From Acidiphilium sp. (GTDB lineage Bacteria > Pseudomonadota > Alphaproteobacteria > Acetobacterales > Acetobacteraceae), in the NCBI GenBank assembly GCA_028688905.1, contig JAQTXH010000001.1, forward strand, positions 1,221,770 through 1,285,769: a stretch of DNA of 64,000 bases, in the 5' to 3' direction. Positions 53,310 to 63,746 of the stretch are shown in pieces. How positions within the stretch are numbered: the first letter of the stretch is position 1; each line of letters starts with the position of its first letter. The notes below the pieces were generated by a model. That model saw only the letters and a program-made list of their open reading frames with translations, searched no databases and was not told where the DNA came from. Position numbers and translations under genes: made by a program.

Positions 53310-56239
53310 CCCCGTGCATCGCCGCCACGCCGCCCGACGCCGCGTTTCTGCCCGCTCTCGCCCGCGCCTGGCTCGATGCAGCACATGCGGCTGGGCGCGA
53401 CCCGGCCGATGGACTGCTGATTTTGCCGACCCGCCGCGCCGCCCGGGCAGCGGCATCGGCATTTCTCGCAGCGAACGGAGCGCCGCTGATCATGCCGCGC
53501 ATCGCCGCAATCGGGGCCGCCGACGAAGCGGCCCTCGGCATTGCGGCCGGTCTCGACCTGCCGCCGGCGATACCGGTTGAAGAGCGCCGGACCATTCTGG
53601 CCCGGCTCATTCTGGGCATGGGCGGGCGGGATGGCGCGCCGCAGCGCCTCGCCGAAGCACTTACCTTGGCGGACGATCTGGCAAACCTGATCGACGCGGC
53701 GGAACAGGCGGAGATCGATCTGGCCGTAACCTTGCCGGAAATTGTCGCTCCCGATCTGGCGGCACACTGGCAACGCACGCTGGATTTTCTCGCGATCGTG
53801 ACAAGGGCGTGGCCGGAAATTCTGGCGGCGCGCGGTGCGGTCGATCCGGCACGGCGATTGCGGCTCCTGCTGGAGGCCCAGGCGGCATTCTGGCAAGACG
53901 CACCGCCGGCCTACCCGGTGTGGCTGGCAGGGGTGGCGGCCGCGACACCGGCGGTGGCACGGCTGGCGCGGGTGGTGGCCGCCTTGCCGCGGGGGAAGGT
54001 CGTGCTGGCAGGGTTCGACGCGGCTTTGCCGGATGAAGCCTGGGAGGCGCTCGGCGATTCGCCCACCCATCCACAAGCCGGATTTTATCGATTGCTCGCC
54101 GCGATGGGGGCAACACGGGCGGAGGTCGCCCCCTTGACCGCGAAAGGTGCCACCGCGCGGGCGGAGCGGGTTGCCCTGTTGCGGCGGGCATTTTTGCCTA
54201 CGGTGTCACTCGGGGTCAGGCAATCGCCGTTCGATGGCACAAGCGCGGGACTGTTCCGGCTCGACGCCGCCGACGAACAGGATGAGGCGCGGGCGATCGC
54301 GCTGGCACTGCGTGACGCGCTGGACCCGCCCGAGGGCGACATCGCGTTGACCACTCGAAACCGGGATGCGGCATTGGTGACGCCGGATCGGGGGCTGGCG
54401 GTCCGGGTTTCAGCGGAGTTGATGCGTTTGGGCATCCGCGCGGAAGACAGCGCGGGCGAGATTTTGGCCGATACCCCGCCAGCGGTATTGCTCCGGCTTC
54501 TGGCGGCGGCACAGGAGTCCGATTATGCGGCAGTGCCGTTGCTGGCTTTGTTGAAACACCCCCTGACCACGGCGGGACGGACGAAACCGGAATGCCGCAC
54601 GCTGGCCCGCCAGCTCGATTTATGTTTGCGCGCGCATTTACCGGGACCGGGGTTCACCGCGCTGCGGTTTGCGACCGACAATGAACAATACCGTGAAATC
54701 AACGGTTTCATTTATAATTTGCAGATATTACTTGAACCCATCATCGCTGCCTGCGCCACACTTGCGACGCCGCCCGCCGCCCTGATCGCCGCGTTGGTTG
54801 AAGCCGGCGAGGCGATCACGGCAGGCGACGGCGGCGGATCGGCATTATGGGATGCGGAGGCAGGGGCCGCCCTGTCCGAGCATCTCGCCCTGCAACTTGC
54901 CGCTCTGGAAAACCTACCGGAAGTCAGCCCTGGGGAACTCGGTTCCCTGCTCGATGCGGTGCTCGGTACCGCGCGACTGCGCCGGCCACGAGCGCGGGAC
55001 GCCAATCCGCGCGTCGCCATTTGGGGCATTATGGAGGCGCGGTTGCAAAGCGTGGAGACTCTGGTACTCGGCGGCATGGTCGAGGGTGTGTTTCCCGCCG
55101 AACCCGATCCCGGCCCGTGGCTGTCGCGACCGATGCGCCGCGCGGCGCAACTGCCGGATGATGCGACACTGATCGGCGAGGCAGCGCACGACGTGACCAG
55201 CCTGATCGCGGCCTGTCCTACCGTCATACTTTCGGCACCGCGCCGCCGGGGACGGGCACCGGCGGTGCCATCGCGATTTCTGGCGCGGATCGAACTGGTT
55301 TTGCGGGGGGCCGGACTGCGCCTGGCAGGCCATCCGGCGGCGGGATGGTCTGCGCAACTGGATCAGCCGGCACAGCGGATCGTACGGCCCCGGCCAACCC
55401 CACGGCCACCGGCTTCAGTGCGGCCGGCGACCTGGTCGATTACCGATATCACCACATTGCTGGCCGATCCCTACGCCATCCACGCGCGGCGGATCATGCG
55501 ACTGCGGCCGCTCGAAGCGCTCGATGCCGAGACCGACGCGAAGCTGTTCGGCAATATTGTGCATAAGGGGCTTGAGTTGATCGCCGTTGGCCCGGCCTGG
55601 GCTATGGCGCCCGACGCCGAAGCGCGATTGATCGGGGAATTCGAACGGCAATTGCGCGCGCCAAGGTTGCGCCGCGCGCTCGAAGCATTCTGGCGCGTGC
55701 GGCTCGAGCGCATTGCCGGCTGGATTGTCGCGATCGAACGGGAGCGGATCGAGCAACTGGGCGTGGCCGACGCCATCGCCGTCGAACGGCCCGGCGAATG
55801 GCGGCCAACGCCTTTCGCGGTGACAGGAAAGGTGGATCGAATCGAGCGGCGGGGCGGGGCAATGGCGATCATCGATTATAAAACCGGTAGTCCGGCGACC
55901 GACCCAGCTGTGGAATCCGGGGCAGCGCCGCAACTTCCGCTGGAGGCGGTGATCGCCGAGGCGGGCGGGTTCATCGGATTTGCCGGAGCGGTCGCGGAGC
56001 TGTCGTACTGGAAACTTTCGGGTGGCGCGACCGAGGGCGAAACACGGGCGGTTCTACAGGGCGACGCTGAACGGCTGCGCGCGGTGATCGATGCGGCGCG
56101 GACCGAGATTCCGAAACTGCTGGCGCATTATGCCGATCCCGCGACACCGTTTCTCGATCGGCCGCATCCCGGGCGGGCAACCTATGACAGCCCGTTCACC
56201 GGCGTATCGCGCCGGGCGGAGTGGGAGGACAGCGCGTGA
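53306..56239 (+). CDS. addB: Double-strand break repair nuclease subunit AddB
   Basis: Alphaproteobacterial AddB, partner of AddA in RecBCD-like end processing. The 977-residue protein has a degenerate helicase-like N-terminal region and a C-terminal PD-(D/E)XK (RecB-like) nuclease domain with VDRIERRGG near 843 and the catalytic AIIDYKTGS near 853-861. GKVDRI and the nuclease block are typical. It overlaps tsaE upstream and addA downstream. Confidence 0.92.
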   Translation: MTPCIAATPPDAAFLPALARAWLDAAHAAGRDPADGLLILPTRRAARAAASAFLAANGAPLIMPRIAAIGAADEAALGIAAGLDLPPAIPVEERRTILARLILGMGGRDGAPQRLAEALTLADDLANLIDAAEQAEIDLAVTLPEIVAPDLAAHWQRTLDFLAIVTRAWPEILAARGAVDPARRLRLLLEAQAAFWQDAPPAYPVWLAGVAAATPAVARLARVVAALPRGKVVLAGFDAALPDEAWEALGDSPTHPQAGFYRLLAAMGATRAEVAPLTAKGATARAERVALLRRAFLPTVSLGVRQSPFDGTSAGLFRLDAADEQDEARAIALALRDALDPPEGDIALTTRNRDAALVTPDRGLAVRVSAELMRLGIRAEDSAGEILADTPPAVLLRLLAAAQESDYAAVPLLALLKHPLTTAGRTKPECRTLARQLDLCLRAHLPGPGFTALRFATDNEQYREINGFIYNLQILLEPIIAACATLATPPAALIAALVEAGEAITAGDGGGSALWDAEAGAALSEHLALQLAALENLPEVSPGELGSLLDAVLGTARLRRPRARDANPRVAIWGIMEARLQSVETLVLGGMVEGVFPAEPDPGPWLSRPMRRAAQLPDDATLIGEAAHDVTSLIAACPTVILSAPRRRGRAPAVPSRFLARIELVLRGAGLRLAGHPAAGWSAQLDQPAQRIVRPRPTPRPPASVRPATWSITDITTLLADPYAIHARRIMRLRPLEALDAETDAKLFGNIVHKGLELIAVGPAWAMAPDAEARLIGEFERQLRAPRLRRALEAFWRVRLERIAGWIVAIERERIEQLGVADAIAVERPGEWRPTPFAVTGKVDRIERRGGAMAIIDYKTGSPATDPAVESGAAPQLPLEAVIAEAGGFIGFAGAVAELSYWKLSGGATEGETRAVLQGDAERLRAVIDAARTEIPKLLAHYADPATPFLDRPHPGRATYDSPFTGVSRRAEWEDSA

Positions 56240-59200
56240 GCGAAGCGGTCCTCAACGCCGAAGCATCCCAGCGCGCCGCGTCCGACCCGGGGGTTTCGGC
56301 GTTTGTCGGGGCTTCGGCGGGGTCGGGGAAGACCAAGCTGCTGACCGATCGGTTGTTGCGGCTGATGCTGGCGGGGGCACCCCCTTCGCGGATTTTATGT
56401 CTGACCTTCACCCGCGCGGCGGCGGCCGAAATGGCAATCAGGCTGCGCGATCGGCTAGGACGCTGGGCGATTGCCGACGATGCGGTGCTCGATGCTGAGC
56501 TATGTCTCCTCGATGTCGTGCCAAGTGCGATCGTTCGGGCGCGGGCGCGGGGGTTGTTCGGGCTGGTGCTGGACTTGCCGGGCGGGATGCGGATCGACAC
56601 GATCCATGCCTTCTGCCAGTCGCTGCTGCGGCGGTTTCCGCTGGAGGCGGGGATTTCGCCGCATTTTGTGGTGGCGGACGAAGCGGAATCGGCTTCGCGC
56701 AAGCGGACGGCGCGCGAGCAGGTGCTTGGCGGACGGGTCGATGAGCCGTTCGAGGCGTTGAAGCTGCTGGCGGGCGAAGTGTCCGAGGTGCAGTTTGGGG
56801 CCTTGATCGACCGGCTGCTGGGGGATCCGCAGGCGTATCTGGCACGGCTGCTCGATCGGCATGCTGACGCCGGTGCGATCATGGCGATGCAGCGCGCCGC
56901 CCTCGATGTCCCGGATGCGAGCGACGCACAGTTGTGGGATGAGGCGGTGCGGCCACCCGAAAGTCACTTAAGGCCAGCATTGCAACGGATTGCCGCGGAA
57001 AGTTCGAACGCGGCGCGCAACAAGGCCACCCTGCTGCTCGACTGGCTGGCGTGCGATGCGGAGAAGCGGCTGGCGGGCTGGAAATCCTGGTGTGATGGGT
57101 TTCTGACCGCCAGGGGGGAGCCACGCAAACTTTCCACGCTTATCAGCAAGCCGCTGGATCAGGCGGTTCCCGATCTGGCGGCGGTGCTCGCGGCCGAGCA
57201 GACCCGGATTTTGCGGTGTCTGGACCGGTTTGCCGCCAAGAAGGTCGCCGCGCTGTCGGCGGCGTTGATCGAGGTTTTATTGCCGATCCATGCGGTGGCG
57301 TCGCAGGGCAAGGAGCGAGAGTCGCGGTTCGATTATGGCGATCTGATCTCGCGGGCGGCGCGGCTGCTGTTCGATCCGGGGGCGGCCTGGGTCTTGTATA
57401 AACTGGACGGCGGGATCGATCATATTCTGCTCGACGAGGTGCAGGATATCGCGCCGGCACAATGGGGCGTGATCGATGCGATCGCGCAGGAGTTTTTTGC
57501 CGGGGTCGGGGCGAAATCCGACGCGCAGCGCACGATTTTCGCGGTGGGGGATCGGAAGCAGTCGATCTATTCGTTCCAGGGCGCGGATCTGGCGAGTTTC
57601 GATGCCTGGCGGGCCAGAATTGGCGCGCAGGTGGGGCAATCGGGGGCGCGCTGGCATGAGGGGACGTTGGCGACGTCGTTCCGATCGACGGACGCGGTGC
57701 TTGCGCTGGTGGATCGGGTGTTCGATGGCGGAATCGCGCGCGCAGGCGTGGTCTTGCCGGGCGAGGCGCTGGTTCATGGGGTGAGCCGGGTGGGTCAGGC
57801 GGGGTCGGTCGCGTTGTGGCCGTTGGCAGTACCTGATCCGGACCCGGAACTGGCAGCTTGGACGGCGGCGGCAGACTATGCGCGCCAGGATTCGGCGCGG
57901 CGACGGTTAGCGGACGGTTTGGCCCGGTGGATTGCGGCAAACGTCGGGTCATTTCCTCTGGAGTCGCGCGGACGGATGCTGGAAGCCGGGGATATTCTGA
58001 TCCTGGTGCGGCAACGTAACGAGTTTGGCCCGGCGTTGACCCGGGCCTTGAAAGACGCCGGGGTCAAGGTGGCGGGGTTGGACCGCATGGTCCTGACCGA
58101 AACCAGGGCGGTAGCCGATCTGATCGCGCTGGCCCAGGCGATTTTGCTGCCGGAGGACGATGTCGCGGTGGCAACGGTGCTGGCCAGTCCGCTGGGGGGG
58201 TTGAGCGATGACGAGGTGATGGCCCTGGCTCTTGGCCGGCACGGTTCGCTGCTCGATGCATTGTTCGCGCGGGCGGGCGAAAAAGCGGTGTTCGGGGCGG
58301 CGCGCGATTGGTTCGCGGCGGTCGCGGCAAGGGCGGATTTCGTCTCGCCCTACCGGTTGTTCGCCGAAGTGCTGGGGCCAATGGGGGGCCGGGCGCGGCT
58401 GCTGGCGAGGCTGGGGCCGGAGGCGGCGGAGCCGATCGACGAATTGCTGGCGACCGCGCTGGACTATGCGCGGCGCGAGGCCCCAAGTCTGCAAGGGTTT
58501 CTGGCGGCCCTCGAAGCCTCGGACGCCGAGATCAAGCGCGAGGCCGAAGCAGCGGGGGACAAGGTGCGGCTGATGACGGTCCACGGCGCGAAAGGCTTGC
58601 AGGCACCGTTGGTGATTTTACCCGATACCACCAGCCTGCCGGTGCCGCGCGAGACACTACACTGGCTGGCGGCACCGCAGAGCGATCTGCTCGTGCCAAT
58701 TTTCTGCCCGCGCGCCGATCAACGCAGCGCGGCGGTAACGGAGACCGTGACGGCAGCGCAGGTCAGGATGATGGCAGAGTATAATCGGCTGCTCTATGTC
58801 GCGCTGACCCGGGCGGAAGATCATTTAATCATTTGTGGCGCGGCACCGAAAAAAGCGCCCCCGGCGGCGTGCTGGTACGAGAGCGTGCGAGACGGTTTTT
58901 CACGACTTGAAGGCACTACGTCACGCGAAGCCGATCTGCTATGGGCGGAGCGGGCTTTGGTGTTCGAAACAGCGCAATCGGCACCACCGGACCGCGCCGA
59001 CCGCCGCACGGCGGTGCCGGCGGTGGCGTTACCGGCGTGGATCGGGCCGGAAACGCTCTGGCGTGCCGACCCTCCGCCGGAACCTGCCGAATGGATTGAT
59101 CGCCTGGTACCGAGCCGAAGCGCGGAGGGTGAGGCCCGCGGTCTAGCTTCGGCCTCGCCGCGTTCGGGCGCGCGTGCGGCGACAAGGGCGGCGGCAATGG

Positions 59201-59709
59201 CGCGGGGGCGATTGATCCATGCGCTGTTGCAGCACCTGCCGGAGGTGCCGGTGGATCAGCGACACGATCGGGCCACCGCCTACCTGGCGCAGGCGGCGCA
59301 TGGGCTGGACGCGGCAACGCAGGCAAGCGTGCGGGAAGCGGTGCTGCGAGTGCTGGAACATCCCGATCTGGTAGCGCTGTTCGGCCCTTCGTCGCGAGCG
59401 GAGGCCCCGATCGCCGGCGTGGTGCAGGGTGTGGAAATTGGCGGGTTGATCGATCGGCTGGCGGTGTTGCCGGATCGGATTTTAATCGCCGATTACAAGA
59501 CCGATCGGCAGCCACCGGCCGATGCAACGGCGATTCCCCTGCCTTATCTGGTGCAGTTAGCCGCCTATGCGTCCGTGCTGATGGCAATTTATCCGGCACG
59601 GCCAATTACGGCGATGCTGGTCTGGACCACAAATGGTGCGGTCGTGCCCGTGCCGGAGGCACTGCTGGCGCGGCATGCGCCGAAGCCGCATCAGCCATCG
59701 TCGGCTTGA
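56236..59709 (+). CDS. addA: Double-strand break repair helicase AddA
   Basis: UvrD-family helicase-nuclease. I chose the GTG at 56236 (GTGA overlap with the addB stop, GGAGG 7 nt before), giving 1157 residues; a GTG at 56221 is possible. Walker [15 protein letters not shown] is at 23-36, [12 protein letters not shown] is motif Ia, [11 protein letters not shown] motif [19 protein letters not shown] motif III, and [17 protein letters not shown] motifs V/VI. The C-terminal nuclease has LIADYKTDR around residue 1083. Together with AddB it acts at DNA ends and prepares them for RecA. Confidence 0.94.
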   Translation: MSEAVLNAEASQRAASDPGVSAFVGASAGSGKTKLLTDRLLRLMLAGAPPSRILCLTFTRAAAAEMAIRLRDRLGRWAIADDAVLDAELCLLDVVPSAIVRARARGLFGLVLDLPGGMRIDTIHAFCQSLLRRFPLEAGISPHFVVADEAESASRKRTAREQVLGGRVDEPFEALKLLAGEVSEVQFGALIDRLLGDPQAYLARLLDRHADAGAIMAMQRAALDVPDASDAQLWDEAVRPPESHLRPALQRIAAESSNAARNKATLLLDWLACDAEKRLAGWKSWCDGFLTARGEPRKLSTLISKPLDQAVPDLAAVLAAEQTRILRCLDRFAAKKVAALSAALIEVLLPIHAVASQGKERESRFDYGDLISRAARLLFDPGAAWVLYKLDGGIDHILLDEVQDIAPAQWGVIDAIAQEFFAGVGAKSDAQRTIFAVGDRKQSIYSFQGADLASFDAWRARIGAQVGQSGARWHEGTLATSFRSTDAVLALVDRVFDGGIARAGVVLPGEALVHGVSRVGQAGSVALWPLAVPDPDPELAAWTAAADYARQDSARRRLADGLARWIAANVGSFPLESRGRMLEAGDILILVRQRNEFGPALTRALKDAGVKVAGLDRMVLTETRAVADLIALAQAILLPEDDVAVATVLASPLGGLSDDEVMALALGRHGSLLDALFARAGEKAVFGAARDWFAAVAARADFVSPYRLFAEVLGPMGGRARLLARLGPEAAEPIDELLATALDYARREAPSLQGFLAALEASDAEIKREAEAAGDKVRLMTVHGAKGLQAPLVILPDTTSLPVPRETLHWLAAPQSDLLVPIFCPRADQRSAAVTETVTAAQVRMMAEYNRLLYVALTRAEDHLIICGAAPKKAPPAACWYESVRDGFSRLEGTTSREADLLWAERALVFETAQSAPPDRADRRTAVPAVALPAWIGPETLWRADPPPEPAEWIDRLVPSRSAEGEARGLASASPRSGARAATRAAAMARGRLIHALLQHLPEVPVDQRHDRATAYLAQAAHGLDAATQASVREAVLRVLEHPDLVALFGPSSRAEAPIAGVVQGVEIGGLIDRLAVLPDRILIADYKTDRQPPADATAIPLPYLVQLAAYASVLMAIYPARPITAMLVWTTNGAVVPVPEALLARHAPKPHQPSSA

Positions 59710-59761
59710 TCCGGCGCACGTTCCGCGCCATTCTCGTGACAGAGATAGAGGAGTTCAACTT

Positions 59762-60088
59762 ATGAGTGCTGTGTCAAAGCCCGTATCCGACGCCGAATTT
59801 TCCGTTGCGGTCCTGGAAGCAAAACAACCGGTATTGGTTGATTTCTGGGCCGAGTGGTGTGGTCCGTGCCGCGTGATCGCGCCGGCGTTGGAGGAACTGG
59901 GCGGCGAATATGCCAGCAAGCTCTCGATCGCCAAGGTGAATATCGATGAAAACCCGATGACGCCGACCAAATTCGGCGTGCGCGGTATTCCCACTTTGAT
60001 TTTGTTCAAGGATGGCAAGCCGGCCGCGACCCATGTGGGGGCCGCGCCCAAAAGCGTGCTGAAGGCCTGGCTCGATAAAAACATCTGA
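59762..60088 (+). CDS. trxA: Thioredoxin
   Basis: 108 residues with the redox motif WCGPC (Cys33 and Cys36) and the cis-proline block [12 protein letters not shown]. The ATG at 59762 has GAGGAG upstream. The frame is open further back into addA, but that part is not conserved. It follows addA by 52 bp and its TGA shares an A with the next ATG. Confidence 0.96.
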   Translation: MSAVSKPVSDAEFSVAVLEAKQPVLVDFWAEWCGPCRVIAPALEELGGEYASKLSIAKVNIDENPMTPTKFGVRGIPTLILFKDGKPAATHVGAAPKSVLKAWLDKNI

Positions 60089-60516
60089 TGCCCGCGCGTG
60101 ACGACGCAGAGACGCCCCCAACCACCCCGCCGATGATCCGGGCTATCGCCATGCCGTCCGACGCCAATGCGAATGGCGATATTTTCGGCGGCTGGCTGAT
60201 GGCGCAGATGGATCTGGGCGGATCGAACCTTGCCGGACGGGTTGCGCATGGACGCATTGCGACGGTTGCGGTTGACGCGATGAGTTTTTTGCGTCCGGTG
60301 AAAATTGGCGATGAGGTGAGCGTTTATGCCGGCCTGGTGGCGGTAGGCCGCACCTCGATCAAAGTGAATGTGGAAGCGTGGCGGCGGGCGCGCGATTCAG
60401 AGAACGAGCGACGGGTGACCAGGGCCGTGTTCACCTTCGTCGCGATCGACAGTGAAGGCCGGCCCCGGCCGATCGCTGGGGGCATCGGTCAAGCGGAGTC
60501 AGGCGACCTCCGATAA
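60088..60516 (+). CDS. Acyl-CoA thioesterase, YciA-like
   Basis: Hot-dog-fold acyl-CoA hydrolase of 142 residues. The block MPSDANANGDIFGGWLMAQMDLGG, followed by VDAMSFLRPVKIGDEV, is that of the YciA family, with Asp in the DANxxGDIFGG catalytic segment. It starts at an ATG that overlaps the trxA stop (TGATG) and ends within the MFS remnant on the other strand. Confidence 0.9.
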   Translation: MPARDDAETPPTTPPMIRAIAMPSDANANGDIFGGWLMAQMDLGGSNLAGRVAHGRIATVAVDAMSFLRPVKIGDEVSVYAGLVAVGRTSIKVNVEAWRRARDSENERRVTRAVFTFVAIDSEGRPRPIAGGIGQAESGDLR

Positions 60517-60723
60517 TGGTTTGGCAATGTCTTCGAGGGATTTTCCGGCAGCGTCGACGCCAATAACCGCTTGCGTAACGGCGGCGAGTGAGCCGACCAT
60601 GGTGACTTCGAGACCATCGAGAATCCAGGTGACGCCGAGAGCGCGGACCACGAGCCAGTGGAAGCGCCCCAGGGCAGACGGTCGGGCCGCGCCGGGACGT
60701 GGGTTTCGACTGTTTGCGGCACT
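60499..60723 (-). pseudogene. remnant of an MFS transporter N-terminus
   Basis: On the minus strand a fragment without a start codon (TAA at 60724-60726 precedes it) reads RFHWLVVRALGVTWILDGLE followed by VTMVGSLA, the first membrane helix of metabolite:proton MFS transporters. After that the frame continues with an unrelated stretch (AVTQAVIGVDAAGKSLEDIA) and stops. Only a part of one helix of about 12 remains, so it is non-functional. Confidence 0.65.
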
Positions 60724-60740
60724 TTAGAGAAAGCACGGAG

Positions 60741-60995
60741 TCAGAGATGCGGGCCGAGGAGCAGCGGATCGGCGGCACCAAGGCGGTCTTTCGCGGTTTG
60801 AACCTGATCGAGATCGATATAGTCGGTACGCAAACGTTTCAGGCTGGCATTGCAGGCTTCGATGATCTGGCGGCGGGCTTCATCGAGGCCGGCGTTGCCG
60901 GCTTTTCCGAACACGCCCGCACCACCCATCGTCATGGTGCCGAGGGTAAGGGCTGAAACCTTCAGGCCAGAGCGGCCGAGTTGGCAATATTTCAT
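60741..60995 (-). pseudogene. internally deleted aldo/keto reductase
   Basis: Begins as a normal aldo/keto reductase, MKYCQLGRSGLKVSALTLGT with GGAGACAATC before the ATG at 60995, and continues to KAGNAGLDEARRQI. It then joins at once to IEACNASLKRLRTDYIDLDQ, which in intact enzymes lies about 80-90 residues further on. It ends after 84 residues. The catalytic Asp, Tyr and Lys region and most of the barrel are gone, so an in-frame internal deletion plus truncation has destroyed the enzyme. Confidence 0.75.
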
Positions 60996-61253
60996 GATTG
61001 TCTCCGCGACCATCCTGCTTTGGTGTCCCGCTTGGTATGACGGTATATGTCGGGTTGGCCGACGACTGATTCAAATGTTGACTCGCAACGCAAGCGCCAG
61101 TTCGTGACAATTTCAAGACAGTTTTTTGAAGTTTCAATGAAACCCGTACATTGCCTCAACTTTAACGATTGCTTGCCATCTCTCCATCTGGTTTGTGCGG
61201 CGCAACCAATGCGCGGTTACGCGCTGTAACATCGTCAACAGAGGAGATCGGAC
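60996..61253. other. intergenic region upstream of the TonB-dependent receptor
   Basis: Contains a 12-base copy (CCCGCTTGGTAT, 61027-61038) of the tandem repeat unit found at 19599-19643 and then an A/T-richer stretch that probably holds the receptor promoter. I saw no convincing Fur box. Confidence 0.4.
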
Positions 61254-63653
61254 GTGACCCCTTACCGGCACGCCAATAATAACGGAAAACGCGCGGCCCT
61301 CGCCGCGCTGCTGATGTCGAGCACGGCGTTTGCGCCAGTCGTGGCGCACGCGCAAGCGGTGAATGCCGGCACGGTAAGCGCCGCCGGTGCCACCACCGTT
61401 TCCGGCGCGACCCCGGTGCCAAGCCATAAAAAGCTATTCCATTCCGGTACCACCACACGCGTACTCAATCGTAAGCTCATAGATGCGGCAGGACCGGTTG
61501 CAGGCGCAGCACAGATCCTCTCATATTCTCCCGGCGTATCTGTGACCGGCTACGGCAACAGCGGTTCGACCAAATACACCATCACCCTCGATGGCGTGCA
61601 GCAGGGCTGGGGCGGCTACGGCGGCTTCACCGGTACCGGATCGATTGCGATCACACTGGATGGAATTCCGGTGGTCGATCCTTCGAGCAACCTATGGCAG
61701 TCGAACACGATTCCGCAATCGGGCATGATTCAGGACGTGGCAGTTACCTACGGGCCGGGCAACCCCGCCGACCGGTGGTTCAACAACATCGGCGGTGGCG
61801 TGGAGTATACCCCGGTGCAGCCGACCGCGAAGCCCGGCGGCGATGTGACGTTGACCTATGGCAGCTACGGCCAGAAGAATATCGAATTCGACCTGCGGAC
61901 GGGTGAGTATGATGGCTGGTCCACCGTGCTCGCGGGCGGGGCCGGGAACGGCAACAGCTTTCGCAAAGCGCCAGACGGGTTTCAGAGCCCGAACGAGAAT
62001 TATTCGATCTACCTGAAAAGCGTGAAACAGTTCTCCGCCGGCAACATCCAGTTCGGCGGGTATTTCGCGCGGAGCGCTGGTTACCGGGTGCCCGTGATCC
62101 CGGTCTCGCCGATCGCGGGGGTGACGGTGACCGGCAATCCCGGCGCGGCCGGCTCGACGCTCTACAGCCAGCAGACCTCGGGCTACGACAGCGCCCTGCC
62201 GTTCAACACCTATGAGAAATTCGATACTAATTCGATGTGGCTGGTATTCGCCAAGGAGAACGTCAACCTCGACGATACGACGACGCTACATAACCTTACC
62301 TGGTATGAAAACATCACCCGGGTTCACTCGCGGTTGAACGATTTGTACAATTCTGGACCGCAGGTCAGCGAATACAACGATCCGCATACCAACATTTTCG
62401 GCGATAAGCTGTGGATCACCAAGGATTTCACCGACAACACGGTGGATATCGGCGGCTACTACATCCACGACACCTACAATTCACGCAACAATTTCTATGA
62501 CGTGCTCGATGGCGGCGACAAGAATACGGTCAACATCGGTGGCAAGATCCGCTCGTCCTATTTCACTCAGGACGATTTCGCGATGTTCGCGCAGGATGAC
62601 ATCCATCCGATCGATGCGTTGCACATCACGCCCGGCATACGGTTCGTCAGTTTTCAGACCGGGTATTCCAATGGGGCGTTGCAGGATTTCACCTACGCGC
62701 CCGGCGTCGTCCTGTCCTCGCATTGCCCGCTGAACGGAACCTCGACCAAGGGGAACACGACGGATCAGGGTGCGAGTTGCGACGCCAGTGAGAGCCGCAA
62801 CGGGGTCGAGCCGTCGATTTCGGCCAATCTGCAGGTGCTGCCATGGATGTCGCTGTACGGCAGCTATGCGGAGTCGCTGCGCACCCCTTCGGTCGGCGGC
62901 GGCGGCGGGTTGTTTCAGAAGGTGGACCCGACCTCATACCATCTCGAGCTTGGGCAGGATTTCCAGGCAGGGGCGAAGTTCAAGGTCGACCATCAGGGCA
63001 TCCTGAACCATTTCATCGCCGGCATCAGCTATTTCCATCTGCGCTATGCCAAGCAGTCGATCAACTATACACTCGCGAACGGCAACACGATCACCGCCAG
63101 CGGCAGTTCGATCTATAAAGGCGTCAATCTGTATTTCGACGATAATCCGCTTTACAGCCTGTTCGTCTATGGCAATGCCTCAATCAACAATGCCACTTAC
63201 CAGACCTACGTGACCGGTGCGGGTGCGGCGAATGCCGGGACCAGCTTCAGCGGCAGCAATGTGCCCTACGTGCCGCGGGCGAGTTTCAACATCGGCGCGT
63301 ATTACGACTACCTGAGTGGCAGCACGCTGATCCAGCCGCGCGCCTGGTATCAGTTCACCGGGACGCAGAATCTGTTCAACAACTTCACCGGCGCGCCGAG
63401 CACGGAGAAGATGCCGAGCTACGGGACGATCAATTTGTCGCTCAAGGTCGCGGTGCCGCTCACCCTGCCCTATGCCGGTCGCAAGACGCTCGATTTCAAG
63501 CTGACGGCGCTGAATGTCGCGAACAACCGATACAATGAATACGAGTATATCGGCACCGGCGGTTATTTCGGCGTGGCGCAGGCTGGGCAGTATCTCTATG
63601 CCTACCCAGGCGCTCCGTTCACGATCTATGGCAGCGTCGGCATGCATTTCTGA
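61254..63653 (+). CDS. TonB-dependent outer-membrane receptor
   Basis: 22-strand outer-membrane receptor of 799 residues; GTG start with the strong site GAGGAGATC before it. A signal peptide ends near residue 33 (VVAHAQA). The plug domain follows: LSYSPGVSVTGYGNSGSTK and LDGIPVVDPSS, a variant of the usual plug pattern. The barrel part ends in a C-terminal aromatic residue (GSVGMHF), as needed for assembly by BamA. Ligand (siderophore, haem or organic compound) unknown. An ExbB-like gene follows, which supports an energised uptake role. Confidence 0.9.
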   Translation: MTPYRHANNNGKRAALAALLMSSTAFAPVVAHAQAVNAGTVSAAGATTVSGATPVPSHKKLFHSGTTTRVLNRKLIDAAGPVAGAAQILSYSPGVSVTGYGNSGSTKYTITLDGVQQGWGGYGGFTGTGSIAITLDGIPVVDPSSNLWQSNTIPQSGMIQDVAVTYGPGNPADRWFNNIGGGVEYTPVQPTAKPGGDVTLTYGSYGQKNIEFDLRTGEYDGWSTVLAGGAGNGNSFRKAPDGFQSPNENYSIYLKSVKQFSAGNIQFGGYFARSAGYRVPVIPVSPIAGVTVTGNPGAAGSTLYSQQTSGYDSALPFNTYEKFDTNSMWLVFAKENVNLDDTTTLHNLTWYENITRVHSRLNDLYNSGPQVSEYNDPHTNIFGDKLWITKDFTDNTVDIGGYYIHDTYNSRNNFYDVLDGGDKNTVNIGGKIRSSYFTQDDFAMFAQDDIHPIDALHITPGIRFVSFQTGYSNGALQDFTYAPGVVLSSHCPLNGTSTKGNTTDQGASCDASESRNGVEPSISANLQVLPWMSLYGSYAESLRTPSVGGGGGLFQKVDPTSYHLELGQDFQAGAKFKVDHQGILNHFIAGISYFHLRYAKQSINYTLANGNTITASGSSIYKGVNLYFDDNPLYSLFVYGNASINNATYQTYVTGAGAANAGTSFSGSNVPYVPRASFNIGAYYDYLSGSTLIQPRAWYQFTGTQNLFNNFTGAPSTEKMPSYGTINLSLKVAVPLTLPYAGRKTLDFKLTALNVANNRYNEYEYIGTGGYFGVAQAGQYLYAYPGAPFTIYGSVGMHF

Positions 63654-63690
63654 GCATCAGCCGCAACTGTCATCGATCCTTCACACAATC

Positions 63691-63720
63691 GCGGCGCAGC
63701 ATCGGTTATGGCTGCGCCGC
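63691..63720 (+). terminator. 10-bp hairpin between the receptor and ExbB-like genes
   Basis: GCGGCGCAGC, 10-nt loop, GCTGCGCCGC starting 37 bp after the receptor stop. There is no T-run after it, so it may only slow transcription or protect the upstream mRNA. Confidence 0.45.
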
Positions 63721-63746
63721 GTCTGTAACCGCCGGAGACAGCGACC

